The position numbers and the translations under genes are program-made. The notes below the pieces were generated by a model that worked only from the letters and a program-made list of their open reading frames with translations, ran no database searches and was not told the DNA's origin. DNA of 58,728 bases from a virus, in the IMG/VR virus record IMGVR_UViG_3300032046_000029, positions 1-58,728 of that record. The stretch is one strand, 5' to 3'. Below are positions 14,828 to 22,667 of the stretch, in pieces (within the stretch, counting starts at the first letter, position 1; each line of letters starts with the position of its first letter).

Positions 14828-15290
14828 GCCTGAACCCAGCGCGATCGAGGCGGATGAGGGAAGCGGCGATGTCCGCGACGTTTGGGGTGGTGTGGATTTT
14901 CTCTTGGATTGTTTCGCCAAGTTTGAGCTGATCGAACTGCTGTCCGGGAGCATGATCAATATGTGGCTCTGGCTGCACGGCGAGGGATACCGGAGATTCT
15001 CGTTCTCACGCCGCACCGAATGGCGCGGGATCGACGTCGAGCGGCTCCTGCGGCGGCACGGCATACGGCTGTGGGAGCGCAGTTTAGACTCGAAGGACCT
15101 GTACTTCAATGTGAAAGCAGGGCAGGCGCGCTTCGCCGAATACGTGATGCTACGGGCCGGCGTGCCGTTGACCTCAGAGTGGGTCGATCCCCGACATGCC
15201 GGCGTCCAGCCCATCGGCGAACCACTCGCCAGGGGGCCGGCGTTGAAACCGGGGTTGACAGAACGGATACTCAGCATATTCTTGAATTGA
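14820..15290 (+). CDS. hypothetical protein with basic DNA-binding-like core
   Basis: 156 residues. After an acidic N-terminus comes a compact domain with WLHGEGYRRFSFSRRTEWRG, IDVERLLRRHGIRLW and a C-terminal strand-helix VKAGQARFAEYVMLRAGVPL. The mixture of Trp, Arg and amphipathic helices would fit a winged-helix or protein-interaction domain, but no family is recognised. It overlaps the preceding membrane gene and is followed after 13 bp by a coiled-coil gene; the three are probably one transcription unit. Confidence 0.55.
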   Translation: MSEPEPSAIEADEGSGDVRDVWGGVDFLLDCFAKFELIELLSGSMINMWLWLHGEGYRRFSFSRRTEWRGIDVERLLRRHGIRLWERSLDSKDLYFNVKAGQARFAEYVMLRAGVPLTSEWVDPRHAGVQPIGEPLARGPALKPGLTERILSIFLN

Positions 15291-15303
15291 GTGGGGTAGC
15301 AAT

Positions 15304-16038
15304 TTGGCGCGTACACAATTTCTGGAAGTCGAATCCCGGGCTGATGCCATGCTCCATGCCGACCTGGAGCAGGCACTGGCACAGGTTGCCACGCTCCAGG
15401 CGGCCAAGGCCGGGCTGGAGCGAGCGCTGGCGGAATGTCGCCGGGAGCGCAACCTGGCGGAGGGGCGCTGGTTACAGGAGCGCCGGGCGCTGATCGAACG
15501 CCTCCAGCCTGCTCCTGTCCCGATGCTCCTGTTCCCGCTTCAGCCGGAGGACGGGCCGGTCATGTGCCGAGAGGACGTCGAATGCATCCGGCGATACGGA
15601 CTCCCGCACTGGGCACAAGCGGTCGGGGCGCGGATGGTCGCCGAGAAGGTTATGCGAGAGGAACGCACGGACCTGGAGCCGGTGGTACTCCTCGCGCTGG
15701 AGGAGGCCGTAGGGGTATCGCTGCGCGGGTTGCAGATCGAGGAGCGCTGCGGGCGCGTGCTCCAGGTCCGGGTCCACACGAGCGAATCTACACACGAAGG
15801 ACAGTCGCTGCGGATGATCTGGCTCCTGGTGGCGCTGGGGGGCCGCCGGCGGGTGCACATGAACCGCTACTATGAAGTGGCGGGGCATTGGCTGGCCGGT
15901 CGGTACGGCAAATGCTGCCAGGAGGCGGCAGGGCTGACAGAGATCGCCTACGACCTGGCGCCGGGGTTACTGATGACCGGCGAGTTCCTGTATCTGCTGA
16001 GCCACCTGCGGGAGTTCGCTGCATTCGTGAAGGGGTGA
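15304..16038 (+). CDS. coiled-coil protein of unknown function
   Basis: 244 residues from TTG at 15304. Residues 15-70 form a heptad-rich helix (ALAQVATLQAAKAGLERALA continuing to EERRALIERL). The rest is a mixed alpha/beta domain with three Cys and a Leu-rich end (LLMTGEFLYLLSHLREFAAF). No catalytic motif is visible. It is the last gene before the first copy of the TTGCAC-type promoter. Confidence 0.5.
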   Translation: MARTQFLEVESRADAMLHADLEQALAQVATLQAAKAGLERALAECRRERNLAEGRWLQERRALIERLQPAPVPMLLFPLQPEDGPVMCREDVECIRRYGLPHWAQAVGARMVAEKVMREERTDLEPVVLLALEEAVGVSLRGLQIEERCGRVLQVRVHTSESTHEGQSLRMIWLLVALGGRRRVHMNRYYEVAGHWLAGRYGKCCQEAAGLTEIAYDLAPGLLMTGEFLYLLSHLREFAAFVKG

Positions 16039-16039
16039 G

Positions 16040-16072
16040 TTGCACAAACCCGGCACCTCGTTCGTTATATAG
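16040..16072 (+). promoter_or_regulatory. TTGCAC-type phage promoter, copy 1
   Basis: First of 12 elements with TTGCAC, a 21-nt spacer carrying CTCrTTCGTT at its end, and CTATrG. Here the second box is ATATAG. The ATG it would serve lies about 50 bases downstream, behind AAGGAGATGAGGAG. Confidence 0.65.
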
Positions 16073-16121
16073 GTGTTGCTGTGGTACAATAATATCAGAG
16101 TAGCCGCAAGGAGATGAGGAG

Positions 16122-16364
16122 ATGGATCAGGTAGATGTATTGATTCGTAAGAATGGACTATGGGAGGTCAAATATCACAACTTGACCCCTAAGGATGCGG
16201 AATATATGACGAAGATCCTTGGTATGCAAGGCTACATTACGAAGATTACTCCAGTAGTGAAAGACGAACTTGATGCAGAATTAGAGCGGATGGCTGAGGC
16301 AGCCATACAGGAGCAGGGCGAGCGTGACGCCTACTGGGGTGGTATCGGATTTGACGCGGCCTAG
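16122..16364 (+). CDS. small hypothetical protein behind TTGCAC promoter 1
   Basis: 80 residues with a good ribosome binding site. A short beta/alpha fold is suggested by VLIRKNGLWEVKYHNL and TPKDAEYMTKILGMQGYITK, followed by an acidic helix. It is A+T-richer than its neighbours. No family recognised. Confidence 0.55.
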   Translation: MDQVDVLIRKNGLWEVKYHNLTPKDAEYMTKILGMQGYITKITPVVKDELDAELERMAEAAIQEQGERDAYWGGIGFDAA

Positions 16365-16440
16365 AGTCGCCATTTGATTCGATCCGCAGGGGCGGCCACC
16401 CGCCCCGCAGGATACTATGACAGATGAAAGGAGATCTGAC

Positions 16441-16671
16441 GTGACACTACAAGGCGCTGAAAAGGCATTGAAACAGGCCGGGGTTTCCGGTCTCGTTGTC
16501 ACCGATGAGGGTGGCAATGTCTCATACGTCGAACTGAGACGGCGTGATGGGCACGCGGCGGGCAGGCAGTTTCGGGCCTATGCGGATGAAACCACTGGCA
16601 TTGCGGAACTGGCTGCAGACTTGCAGAACCTAGCGCAACAGTTCGCGCACAGGTTTCCGAGCCTCGCATAG
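16441..16671 (+). CDS. small hypothetical protein
   Basis: 76 residues from GTG at 16441, placed behind AAAGGAGA; an upstream ATG at 16417 has no binding site. Sequence: an N-terminal helix, two strands (GLVVTDEGGNVSYVEL), and a C-terminal helix ELAADLQNLAQQFAHRF. No family recognised. Confidence 0.5.
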   Translation: MTLQGAEKALKQAGVSGLVVTDEGGNVSYVELRRRDGHAAGRQFRAYADETTGIAELAADLQNLAQQFAHRFPSLA

Positions 16672-16758
16672 CCCACAACTTCCCCACCTGTGTGGGGGTC
16701 GGGAGCATCCCGCTCCCCCTGGCACTCGTTACGCGGTGGCGGGTAACATCCTCTTTTC

Positions 16759-16786
16759 CTATGGCGTTATGATCGTAAGAGTTCAG
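16759..16786. repeat. 28-bp palindrome, copy 9
   Basis: CTATGG arm, core TTATGATCGTAA, right arm GTTCAG. It lies 18 bp upstream of the -35 box of the replication promoter. Confidence 0.75.
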
Positions 16787-16804
16787 CGGATTCTCTGTTT
16801 TTGT

Positions 16805-16833
16805 ATTGACAGTACAGTGGTACTGTAGTAGAA
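16805..16833 (+). promoter_or_regulatory. sigma70 promoter with internal operator, replication region
   Basis: TTGACA (16805-16810), 17 nt, TAGAAT (16828-16833). The spacer region holds a perfect inverted repeat ACAGTAC, AGTG, GTACTGT (16808-16825), which is the place a repressor would bind to block polymerase. Confidence 0.8.
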
Positions 16834-17018
16834 TATAGCCGTAATGGATGGGGGTAGCAGCCCGATGACATTGACAATTAGACTACAGATACTTAGACCT
16901 CCTGGTTTTCCACCAGGCGGCGGGGAGCCTTTGCCATTACTGCTACAATGGCGGGGCAAATCCTGTGGTCGCCCGCGCCGCTTGGTGGAAGGTCGGGAGG
17001 TTCTTTTTTGGAGGAAAA

Positions 17019-18023
17019 ATGACTGAACCTAAACCTGAATATGATGCGGGTGTCAAGAAGTTTGAGGGATTCGAGAAACCTGAGCAGAACTGGACTCAAT
17101 CTCCCAATATGCTCATAGACATACTGCCGCAGATCGAGACGGTCAGCGAAGTCAAGGTAATCCTCTACATCTTGCGCCACACTTGGGGATACCACGATAC
17201 TGAGAAGAAGATCACGCTCGACGAATTCGAGAATGGGCGGAAAAGGAAAGACGGCAGTCGCATAGATAAGGGTACCGGCTTAACCGTTCCCTCGATCCGT
17301 GACGGCCTGAAACGTGCTCAGGAACATGGGTTCATTACTGTAGAGATAGACGACCGTGACAAGGGCAGGGTGAAAAAGTTTTACAGCCTGACCATGAAGC
17401 AGGATGCAAACAGTTTACACCCAGACCTAGAAACTCTTGCACCCCCAGTGCAAGAAGTTTGTAATCCTACAGAGAAAGATACCTCAGAAAGAAACCTAGA
17501 GAAAGAAAAAGACGGAGGCGCTAGCGCGCCAACCGTCACCGATACCCCAGACATCTCCCAGAATGAACCCCAGAATGCGGTTACCCCGGAGCCAGAACCC
17601 AAACCAGGACCAGAGCCAGAGCCACAACCCATCACCCCCTTCACGTTCCAGAGCTGGGTAGAGACCATCCGAGATTCCGCAAATCGCCCGGCGGTACTGC
17701 GTGCGATGTTCGTTACCCTGTACGGTGCCGGGATCCCCGAGACCGACCTGCCGACCTATGCCTATATCGGGCGGGCCGCTCGCACGGTTGGGGGAGCGAG
17801 TAGGCTGGCAGAATTGCTATGGCAGCATTCCACCCGACCACCTACCGGTGACGTGCTGGCTTACCTCATGGCCGTCGCGAAAAATGGAGGAAAGGGAAAT
17901 GGAACGTATCAGCAGGGTAATGGAAACCGTCAAGAGCGAGGCCGGTGGACTGCAGAGGACGCCAAACGCATCAATGCCCAGATCACCACAGAACTCGCCG
18001 CCAAAGAGGCCGCCGGTGGCTAA
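17019..18023 (+). CDS. replication initiator-like protein with N-terminal winged helix
   Basis: 334 residues from ATG at 17019 after GGAGG. Residues 25-115 read like a replisome-organiser winged helix: NMLIDILPQIETVSEVKVIL, YILRHTWGYHDTEKKITLDE, then LTVPSIRDGLKRAQEHGFI and a wing strand. A Pro/Glu-rich linker (about 150-215) separates a C-terminal helical domain. It precedes and overlaps a DnaC-like loader gene, the usual pair for phage replication initiation (initiator then helicase loader). A replication origin may lie in this gene or in its promoter region. Confidence 0.75.
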   Translation: MTEPKPEYDAGVKKFEGFEKPEQNWTQSPNMLIDILPQIETVSEVKVILYILRHTWGYHDTEKKITLDEFENGRKRKDGSRIDKGTGLTVPSIRDGLKRAQEHGFITVEIDDRDKGRVKKFYSLTMKQDANSLHPDLETLAPPVQEVCNPTEKDTSERNLEKEKDGGASAPTVTDTPDISQNEPQNAVTPEPEPKPGPEPEPQPITPFTFQSWVETIRDSANRPAVLRAMFVTLYGAGIPETDLPTYAYIGRAARTVGGASRLAELLWQHSTRPPTGDVLAYLMAVAKNGGKGNGTYQQGNGNRQERGRWTAEDAKRINAQITTELAAKEAAGG

Positions 18024-18807
18024 TCTCGGCCTGGCCCGGGACGGGCTTCCCCACTGCCTGGCCTGCAACGATCTGCGCCGGATACGGGCGGATGTGCCGG
18101 TCGGCCATCCCGATTTCGGTAGATTGATCTACTGCCCATCCTGTGGCGAGCAGGCATTGCGCCAGCACCTGGCCCACGTCCACGCCGGCCTGCGTGAGCG
18201 CATCGGGCAGTACAGCATGCGCATCGGGCGTTACGCTCGCCAGACGTTCGAGCGGTTCGACGTCGGTGATACGAGAGCCGAGGGCTATGGCGTTTCTATC
18301 CGAAATGCATACACACTGGCGAAGTGCTTCGCTCAGAATCTGCGCCTCCCCCAAGAGCCGTACAAGTGGCTGGTGCTGTACGGTTCCAGGGGCACGGGCA
18401 AATCCCACCTGGCCGCCGCCATCGTCAACTACCTGGAGACGTTGCCAGAACCGGAGCGGCCGGTGACGATGTTCGTCGTCGTGCCGGACTTGCTCGATCT
18501 CCTGCGCAGCGGGTACAGGCGCGGGGATTACGAGGACCTGCTCGACCTGTGCAAGCAGGTGCAGGTCCTGGTCCTCGACGATCTGGGCACTGAGGCGGCC
18601 ACGGACTGGGCCGCCGAGAAGTTGTTCCAGGTCCTCAATTATCGGTACCAGACCGAGCAGCCGACGGTGATCGTAACCAATTGCAGGCTGGAGGAATTGG
18701 AGCCGCGGCTATGTGATCGGCTGAGTGACGATGACTTCTGTGAGCGGGTGGCGATGGTGGGGCCATCTTACCGTCAGCGCCGGTCGGCTCCCGGCGTGAT
18801 CGTGTAG
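18016..18807 (+). CDS. dnaC-like: DnaC-like helicase loader, AAA+ ATPase
   Basis: 263 residues from GTG at 18016, six bases after AAAGAGG and overlapping the initiator stop. The N-terminus has a four-Cys zinc site (HCLACNDL, then YCPSCGEQ). AAA+ core: Walker A LYGSRGTGKSHLAAAIV, Walker B VQVLVLDDLGTEAATDWA, sensor I VIVTNCRLEELE, and a C-terminal Arg-rich end. This matches phage DnaC/IstB-like loaders that place the replicative helicase at the origin. The frame is open upstream (to 17701), and an ATG at 17899 is a possible alternative start. Confidence 0.85.
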   Translation: MANLGLARDGLPHCLACNDLRRIRADVPVGHPDFGRLIYCPSCGEQALRQHLAHVHAGLRERIGQYSMRIGRYARQTFERFDVGDTRAEGYGVSIRNAYTLAKCFAQNLRLPQEPYKWLVLYGSRGTGKSHLAAAIVNYLETLPEPERPVTMFVVVPDLLDLLRSGYRRGDYEDLLDLCKQVQVLVLDDLGTEAATDWAAEKLFQVLNYRYQTEQPTVIVTNCRLEELEPRLCDRLSDDDFCERVAMVGPSYRQRRSAPGVIV

Positions 18808-18876
18808 GGAGTTCCCAATTCTTAAAATCCAGGGGATATTGGTGGTGAATTTCTAGGAATTGGGGCCATTTCCCTA

Positions 18877-18905
18877 TTGACAGAATCTGGTTAATATGGT
18901 TAAAT
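18877..18905 (+). promoter_or_regulatory. sigma70-like promoter before the sigma-factor pair
   Basis: TTGACA (18877-18882), 17 nt, TTAAAT (18900-18905). The spacer and -10 region contain a direct repeat TGGTTAATA / TGGTTAAATA. The first sigma-like gene starts at 19009. Confidence 0.65.
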
Positions 18906-19008
18906 ATACAGTGTAGATGGAGAGAATCACAGAGAGAGTGGACATTCCTTTTTTACCCGAAACCTACAGCCAGAGTGGACAGAAGTACAGAGAGGATAGA
19001 TAGACAGA

Positions 19009-19533
19009 ATGAGCCAGCAGAACCAGAACCCCGAGACAGTCCTCAGCAAGATCGCCCCAAGAATCAAAGGCGCAGCCTACAACATCGCGCGGCGATACGA
19101 CCGGCTCGACCAGGTGGACGACGTCGAGCAGGAAATCACCCTGGCGATCCTCGAGCACTATATCGAGGACCCCAACTTCCTGGCCCAATCCGACTCCTGG
19201 ATCGTCAACTGGGGAGCGACGGCGGCGCGGTGGCAAATCCTGAGCGCGATGGGCCGGGAGAAGTGGGAGAGCCAGGACGAGGGAGCGGACGACGAGGACG
19301 GCGATGGATTACTGGAGCGGGTCCCCGCCGAGGACGCCTACGAAAGCGCAACCCTGGCCCTGGCGGTCGAGCAGGCGCTGGCCGGGCTGGACGCGCAGGA
19401 TCAGCAGATCGCTCGGATGCTGGCACAGGGGAAGGGGCCGCGGCAGATCGGGCCGGCGGTGGGACTCAGTTGGCGGACAGTTTACAACCGGATGAACGGC
19501 CAGATCGCACAGGCGCTGGCGGGGGTGGCGTGA
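19009..19533 (+). CDS. sigma-70 family (ECF-like) factor A
   Basis: 174 residues. Region 2-like segment: LDQVDDVEQEITLAILEHYI. Region 4-like helix-turn-helix: LDAQDQQIARMLAQGKGPRQ then IGPAVGLSWRTVYNRMNGQI. An acidic linker joins them, and no region 1 or 3 is present, as in ECF-type factors. It overlaps a second sigma-like gene (TGATG). Eleven of the twelve TTGCAC-type promoters lie downstream of this pair, so one or both products probably direct host RNA polymerase to them. ECF family placement is by motif only. Confidence 0.7.
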   Translation: MSQQNQNPETVLSKIAPRIKGAAYNIARRYDRLDQVDDVEQEITLAILEHYIEDPNFLAQSDSWIVNWGATAARWQILSAMGREKWESQDEGADDEDGDGLLERVPAEDAYESATLALAVEQALAGLDAQDQQIARMLAQGKGPRQIGPAVGLSWRTVYNRMNGQIAQALAGVA

Positions 19534-20033
19534 TGGGTGATCTAGCGAAGAAGGCAGTACGATGCGCCCTGGTCCGACTAGGGCACCCTGCCGTAACGTC
19601 GGCCGATTTTGAGGATATGGAGCAAGAAGCAGCGGCGGCCCTGTGGCAGAGCCAGGGGCACGGCGAGAATTACGCCTTCGTCTGCGCTCGCAACGCGGCC
19701 ACGAACTGGTATATTGGGTTCGTGTGGGGCGTGCACAGGAAGGACGTACAGCCCCATGCCACACCAGTTGCCGATGCGCAGGCGTTGCCGGAAGATGAGG
19801 CGGATTGGCACATTGCACCAGAGCCAGAAAGCCGGGGAGGCATCCCGCCAGAGATGCACCTGAAGGTCCTTGACATTTTTCAGAATGCCCGCGATGTAGC
19901 GATTCTGCAGTTGGTGTTGGAGGGATACACCAATGAAGGAATTGCTCAGGAACTAGGCTTGACGCCAGCAAGCATCAAGCGGTATCGGTCAGAGATTCGC
20001 AGGAAACTGGAGGAAGAAGCGAATGGCAATTAG
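19533..20033 (+). CDS. sigma-70 family (ECF-like) factor B
   Basis: 166 residues from ATG at 19533, overlapping the stop of factor A. Region 2-like: TSADFEDMEQEAAAALWQSQ followed by NYAFVCARNAATNWY. Region 4-like: AILQLVLEGYTNEGIAQELG then LTPASIKRYRSEIRRKL. The frame extends open far upstream (18975), but that part is the shadow of factor A. Two sigma-like genes in tandem are unusual: they could be an active factor with a modified partner, or serve two promoter classes. Confidence 0.65.
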   Translation: MGDLAKKAVRCALVRLGHPAVTSADFEDMEQEAAAALWQSQGHGENYAFVCARNAATNWYIGFVWGVHRKDVQPHATPVADAQALPEDEADWHIAPEPESRGGIPPEMHLKVLDIFQNARDVAILQLVLEGYTNEGIAQELGLTPASIKRYRSEIRRKLEEEANGN

Positions 20034-20415
20034 AGCGTTTCATGGATACATTACAGAGGAGTTCTTGGCAAAGTTCCAAGGCCGCCTGGATTTCTCCACC
20101 ATCCAGGGTATCAAGGTGTTCGCCAATCCCTGGATGGAGGCAGGCCGCGAGGCCACATTCATTGTCCAGGACGAAGACCTCGACCTATTCGCAACGTATC
20201 AGAATGGCAGAATCCAAGTGCGGGCGACCTGCTGGATTCTACCAGGCCACCTTGACGTGGCATCTTGGACTGCCCAGGAGGCGGCGCAATGGGCGCGCGA
20301 CCATCTGGATTTTTGCCATGAGGGCGAGGCCATTGTAGAATCCTTGGGGCAGTGCCCGGCACCGTCTCGGCAGAAGATCGAGGAGATCGTGGAGGAAGTC
20401 CTCAAGCGAATGTAG
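20023..20415 (+). CDS. hypothetical protein following the sigma pair
   Basis: 130 residues, overlapping factor B by 11 bases. Two predicted strands (EATFIVQDEDLDLFATYQNG and RIQVRATCWILPG) and helices rich in Trp and Glu; the C-terminus is a charged amphipathic helix. No family recognised. Its coupling to the sigma genes makes an anti-sigma or accessory role possible. Confidence 0.5.
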   Translation: MAIRAFHGYITEEFLAKFQGRLDFSTIQGIKVFANPWMEAGREATFIVQDEDLDLFATYQNGRIQVRATCWILPGHLDVASWTAQEAAQWARDHLDFCHEGEAIVESLGQCPAPSRQKIEEIVEEVLKRM

Positions 20416-20613
20416 TCATGCCCGCACATCGGGAATTATCCCGATGGGAAAATAGACGCTGTGCTGAGACCTGTGCCACTGAGAGGTGGCCGATGGCCGA
20501 CTCCACCGATTGGGATTGCAGGAGGTAGGCATAGAATCTAAACAGGCCCATCCCGTGAGCCTAAGTCGGCGTAATCGGGGGAGCCGTGAGATTCGGCAGC
20601 GGGCACCCTTAGT

Positions 20614-20641
20614 CTATCAGTTTATGACCTAAATCCTTTAG
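20614..20641. repeat. 28-bp palindrome, copy 10
   Basis: CTATCA arm, core TTATGACCTAAA, right arm CTTTAG; eight bases upstream of the -35 box of TTGCAC promoter 2. Confidence 0.65.
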
Positions 20642-20649
20642 GTCAGGAA

Positions 20650-20682
20650 TTGCACAAATCACTTGTCTCATTCGTTTTATGG
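20650..20682 (+). promoter_or_regulatory. TTGCAC-type phage promoter, copy 2
   Basis: TTGCAC (20650), second box TTATGG (20677-20682) preceded by CTCATTCGTT. Serves the small gene at 20712. Confidence 0.7.
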
Positions 20683-20711
20683 GTGTAATATGATCATCGG
20701 GGAGGAATGAA

Positions 20712-20906
20712 ATGGATATCAGGGAATGGAAGGTTCAGGTACGAAGGCAATATGGGGCGATTCGCGTCGTCTCTGAAAGTTCGTTTGAGGCGCGGGGTTG
20801 TTACAAGGTCGGGCGGCGCGTGCTTGCTCGCGTGACATCACCGCGAGGCGGCAAGTATCTCGTCTTCTCCAACGATACTGAGGCACAGAGACGCAAGGCC
20901 AAGTAG
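20712..20906 (+). CDS. small basic hypothetical protein
   Basis: 64 residues behind GGGGAGGAATGAA. Strand-rich and basic (WKVQVRRQYGAIRVVSESSF, then RVLARVTSPRGGKYLVFSN), as in a small OB or SH3-like barrel. It ends one base before the next gene. Family not recognised. Confidence 0.5.
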   Translation: MDIREWKVQVRRQYGAIRVVSESSFEARGCYKVGRRVLARVTSPRGGKYLVFSNDTEAQRRKAK

Positions 20907-20907
20907 G

Positions 20908-21393
20908 ATGCTCTACATCTTCGATAAGGATGGTACTCTGGTTAGCGGGGCAGATGGTCGCCCTGCTAACTCTACCTCTGAGCAAGTCCCCCTGCCCGGC
21001 GTCGTCGAGCGTATGGCGGAATTACGGGCAGGCGGCCACTATCTCGCCATTGCTTCCAACCAGGGCGGCGTAGCATGGGGCTTCATCTCCAGGAGCCAGG
21101 CGTACAGGCTCGTGAACGACGCTGCCGAAAAGGTCGGTCGCGTGGATGCGGTAGCCGTATGCTGTTACGATCCTAAAGCTATAGTCAAAAATCCCAACAG
21201 CCCGTATGCCCGACCCAGCCTCAGGCGCAAGCCGGCGCCGGGGATGCTCCTGGACCTGATGCACAGGCTAGGATACAGGCCATGGGATACGACCTACGTG
21301 GGGGATCAGGAGTCAGATCGCCAGGCTGCGGAAGCGGCCGGCGTGCGGTTCGTGTGGGCGAGTGACTTTTTCATATCCACAGGGGAGGGATAG
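20908..21393 (+). CDS. HAD-family phosphatase (polynucleotide/GmhB-like)
   Basis: 161 residues. All four HAD motifs are present: I FDKDGTLVS, II LAIASNQGGVAWG, III RRKPAPGMLLDL (the Lys), IV YVGDQESDRQAAEAA. The size and the SNQGG motif fit the HisB-N/GmhB or polynucleotide 3'-phosphatase branch. Phages often carry such enzymes for DNA or RNA end repair; no kinase or ligase is seen close by. Substrate therefore unknown. Confidence 0.85.
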   Translation: MLYIFDKDGTLVSGADGRPANSTSEQVPLPGVVERMAELRAGGHYLAIASNQGGVAWGFISRSQAYRLVNDAAEKVGRVDAVAVCCYDPKAIVKNPNSPYARPSLRRKPAPGMLLDLMHRLGYRPWDTTYVGDQESDRQAAEAAGVRFVWASDFFISTGEG

Positions 21394-21397
21394 AATA

Positions 21398-21682
21398 ATG
21401 CCTGGAAGAACGCTGGTAGACGTGACTGATTTGCTGGCCCTGGGGGCCGGCATCCCCGAATTGGAATCGAGCCTGGGGCACGAGATGCGCGACCTGGCCG
21501 ATGAGCTCAATTCGGCGTTGGACGGCTACGAGGTGAGCCTGGTACATCTCGACACTGCGGACTATCTCCAGTTCGTGCGGGTGGACCCGACCGAGGGGGC
21601 GTACTGGCAGGAATTGGAGGAGGAGCGGCAGGAGCAGGGCGAGGCGATAGCCGCACTGGCAAAGGAGCAGGCCAGCGACTGA
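21398..21682 (+). CDS. small acidic hypothetical protein
   Basis: 94 residues from ATG at 21398 behind GGGGAGGG. Acidic, helix-rich, with a central strand pair (YEVSLVHLDTADYLQFVRV). It follows the HAD gene by four bases and is followed by a strong terminator. Not recognised. Confidence 0.5.
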   Translation: MPGRTLVDVTDLLALGAGIPELESSLGHEMRDLADELNSALDGYEVSLVHLDTADYLQFVRVDPTEGAYWQELEEERQEQGEAIAALAKEQASD

Positions 21683-21709
21683 TACCCTGACCTCGATGCA
21701 GTCTGCGAT

Positions 21710-21737
21710 AATAGGCCCGGCATGTGCCGGGCCTATT
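21710..21737 (+). terminator. intrinsic terminator after the HAD operon
   Basis: AATAGGCCCGGCA and TGCCGGGCCTATT form a 13-bp stem around TG, followed by GCTTTA. It overlaps palindrome copy 11, so one stretch may serve both ends of adjacent transcription units. Confidence 0.75.
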
Positions 21738-21760
21738 GCTTTATGGTCATAACCGCTCAA
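21733..21760. repeat. 28-bp palindrome, copy 11
   Basis: CTATTG arm, core TTATGGTCATAA, right arm CGCTCAA; directly before TTGCAC element 3. Confidence 0.65.
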
Positions 21761-21767
21761 GGTGAGA

Positions 21768-21800
21768 TTGCACAAATCGCGGGCTCCATTTGTTTCATGA
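21768..21800 (+). promoter_or_regulatory. TTGCAC-type phage promoter, copy 3 (degenerate)
   Basis: TTGCAC followed by AAAT is intact but the second half reads CCATTTGTTTCATGA, so CTATrG is replaced by TCATGA. Serves the RecT-like gene at 21815. Confidence 0.5.
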
Positions 21801-21814
21801 ATGGAGGTGAAACG

Positions 21815-22627
21815 ATGGAAGAACGACAGGAAGAAAAGCAATTGGCGGTTGCTAAGGAACCCCGGATCATGGCCTGGGCTGACCGGGCGGATGTACGAGA
21901 GATGTCTATCCGCGTCCGCAAGTTCATGCCGGGTGGTGACAAGCTCAGCGATGCTGAGGCATTGATCTTGGCGCAGTATGCCTTGACGATGGACGCCAAC
22001 CCGTTTCGGGGCGAGGTCTATGCCTACGTAGACAAGCGCGGGCAACTATGCCTGGTCGAGGGGTACAAATTGCTCGTCCGCTGGTGCAAACGGCAGGGGG
22101 ACTACCTGGAGCGATACGAGCCGATTTCCGGATTGCCAGATGGAGATGTCGGATTCCGGTGCTGGATATTCCCGTTGAACCGGACCAGCACCGTGCAACA
22201 GTTCGTCAAGATGGGGGCCGACTTCAAGACGGCCTACGAACTGGCATCCACCTGGGCGGACGGGGTCGTGCGCAAGATGGAGAAATTTGCGCGGGACGGG
22301 CACGCCATCTCCCCGCCCGCCGGCTGGACCTGGGAGCAAACAGCCAGGAAGCGGGCGCTCAAGGCTGCCCTGCGACTGGCCTACGGCGCACCATCTCCTC
22401 GTGAAATTGCACGCGAGACGTGGATGGTTGCCGATACGCAGACTCAGCCGGATGACTGGACTGGTCTGGAGCAGAATATGCCCACAGTGGCCCGGGAACG
22501 GGTTGCGGAACTCAGCGCCCAAACCAGGGATGCTCTGGAGGAGTTTCGCGTTCTCTCGCCAGAAGAGCAGCAAGCCGCGCTCGAGCAGAATCGCCTACTC
22601 TTGCATGGGGAGGATGACGAGCTATAG
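21815..22627 (+). CDS. recT-like: RecT-like single-strand annealing protein
   Basis: 270 residues; ATG at 21815 behind GGAGGTGAAACG. The pattern ALTMDANPFRGEVYAYVDKR followed by LCLVEGYKLLVRWCKRQG, then a Cys-containing strand and the helix ARKRALKAALRLAYG, matches the RecT/Red-beta order, in which a conserved NP-(F/L) core precedes a strand and a Gly-Tyr helix. These proteins anneal complementary single strands during phage recombination and repair. No RecE-type exonuclease is recognised nearby. The C-terminal 50 residues are acidic. Confidence 0.7.
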   Translation: MEERQEEKQLAVAKEPRIMAWADRADVREMSIRVRKFMPGGDKLSDAEALILAQYALTMDANPFRGEVYAYVDKRGQLCLVEGYKLLVRWCKRQGDYLERYEPISGLPDGDVGFRCWIFPLNRTSTVQQFVKMGADFKTAYELASTWADGVVRKMEKFARDGHAISPPAGWTWEQTARKRALKAALRLAYGAPSPREIARETWMVADTQTQPDDWTGLEQNMPTVARERVAELSAQTRDALEEFRVLSPEEQQAALEQNRLLLHGEDDEL

Positions 22628-22649
22628 GTTTATGAACTGAAGGCCATAG
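22622..22649. repeat. 28-bp palindrome, copy 12
   Basis: CTATAG arm, core TTATGAACTGAA, right arm GCCATAG. The arm contains the stop codon of the RecT-like gene. Confidence 0.75.
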
Positions 22650-22667
22650 CGAATCGAGGGGGCCGGG

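Larger units (their letters stand above)
16672..17018 (+). other. 347-bp non-coding control region before the replication genes
   Basis: Contains a structured stretch (16676-16740) with a GGGAGCATCCCGCTCCC hairpin, resembling leaders at 45.3 and 45.65 kb, then palindrome copy 9, a sigma70 promoter, and a long leader with a CCTGG/CCAGG hairpin and a T-run before the initiator start. A 60-codon open frame from 16844 is present but has weak support. Confidence 0.6.
20416..20711 (+). other. 296-bp non-coding stretch with hairpins
   Basis: No coding frame of note. Holds the hairpins ATCGGG-AATTAT-CCCGAT (near 20430) and GGTGG ... CCACC (near 20485-20510), then palindrome copy 10 and TTGCAC promoter 2. 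It may be a structured RNA or leader; no known riboswitch class was recognised. Confidence 0.4.

Noticed and set aside
18975-20033. A single 352-residue protein spanning both sigma genes.
   Set aside because: The first half is Arg/Gly/Pro-rich shadow translation of sigma-like factor A; the real second gene starts at 19533 with a TGATG overlap.
20416-20600. Cobalamin-type riboswitch, prompted by a GCCACTG-like string.
   Set aside because: The rest of the conserved cobalamin-box context is absent.
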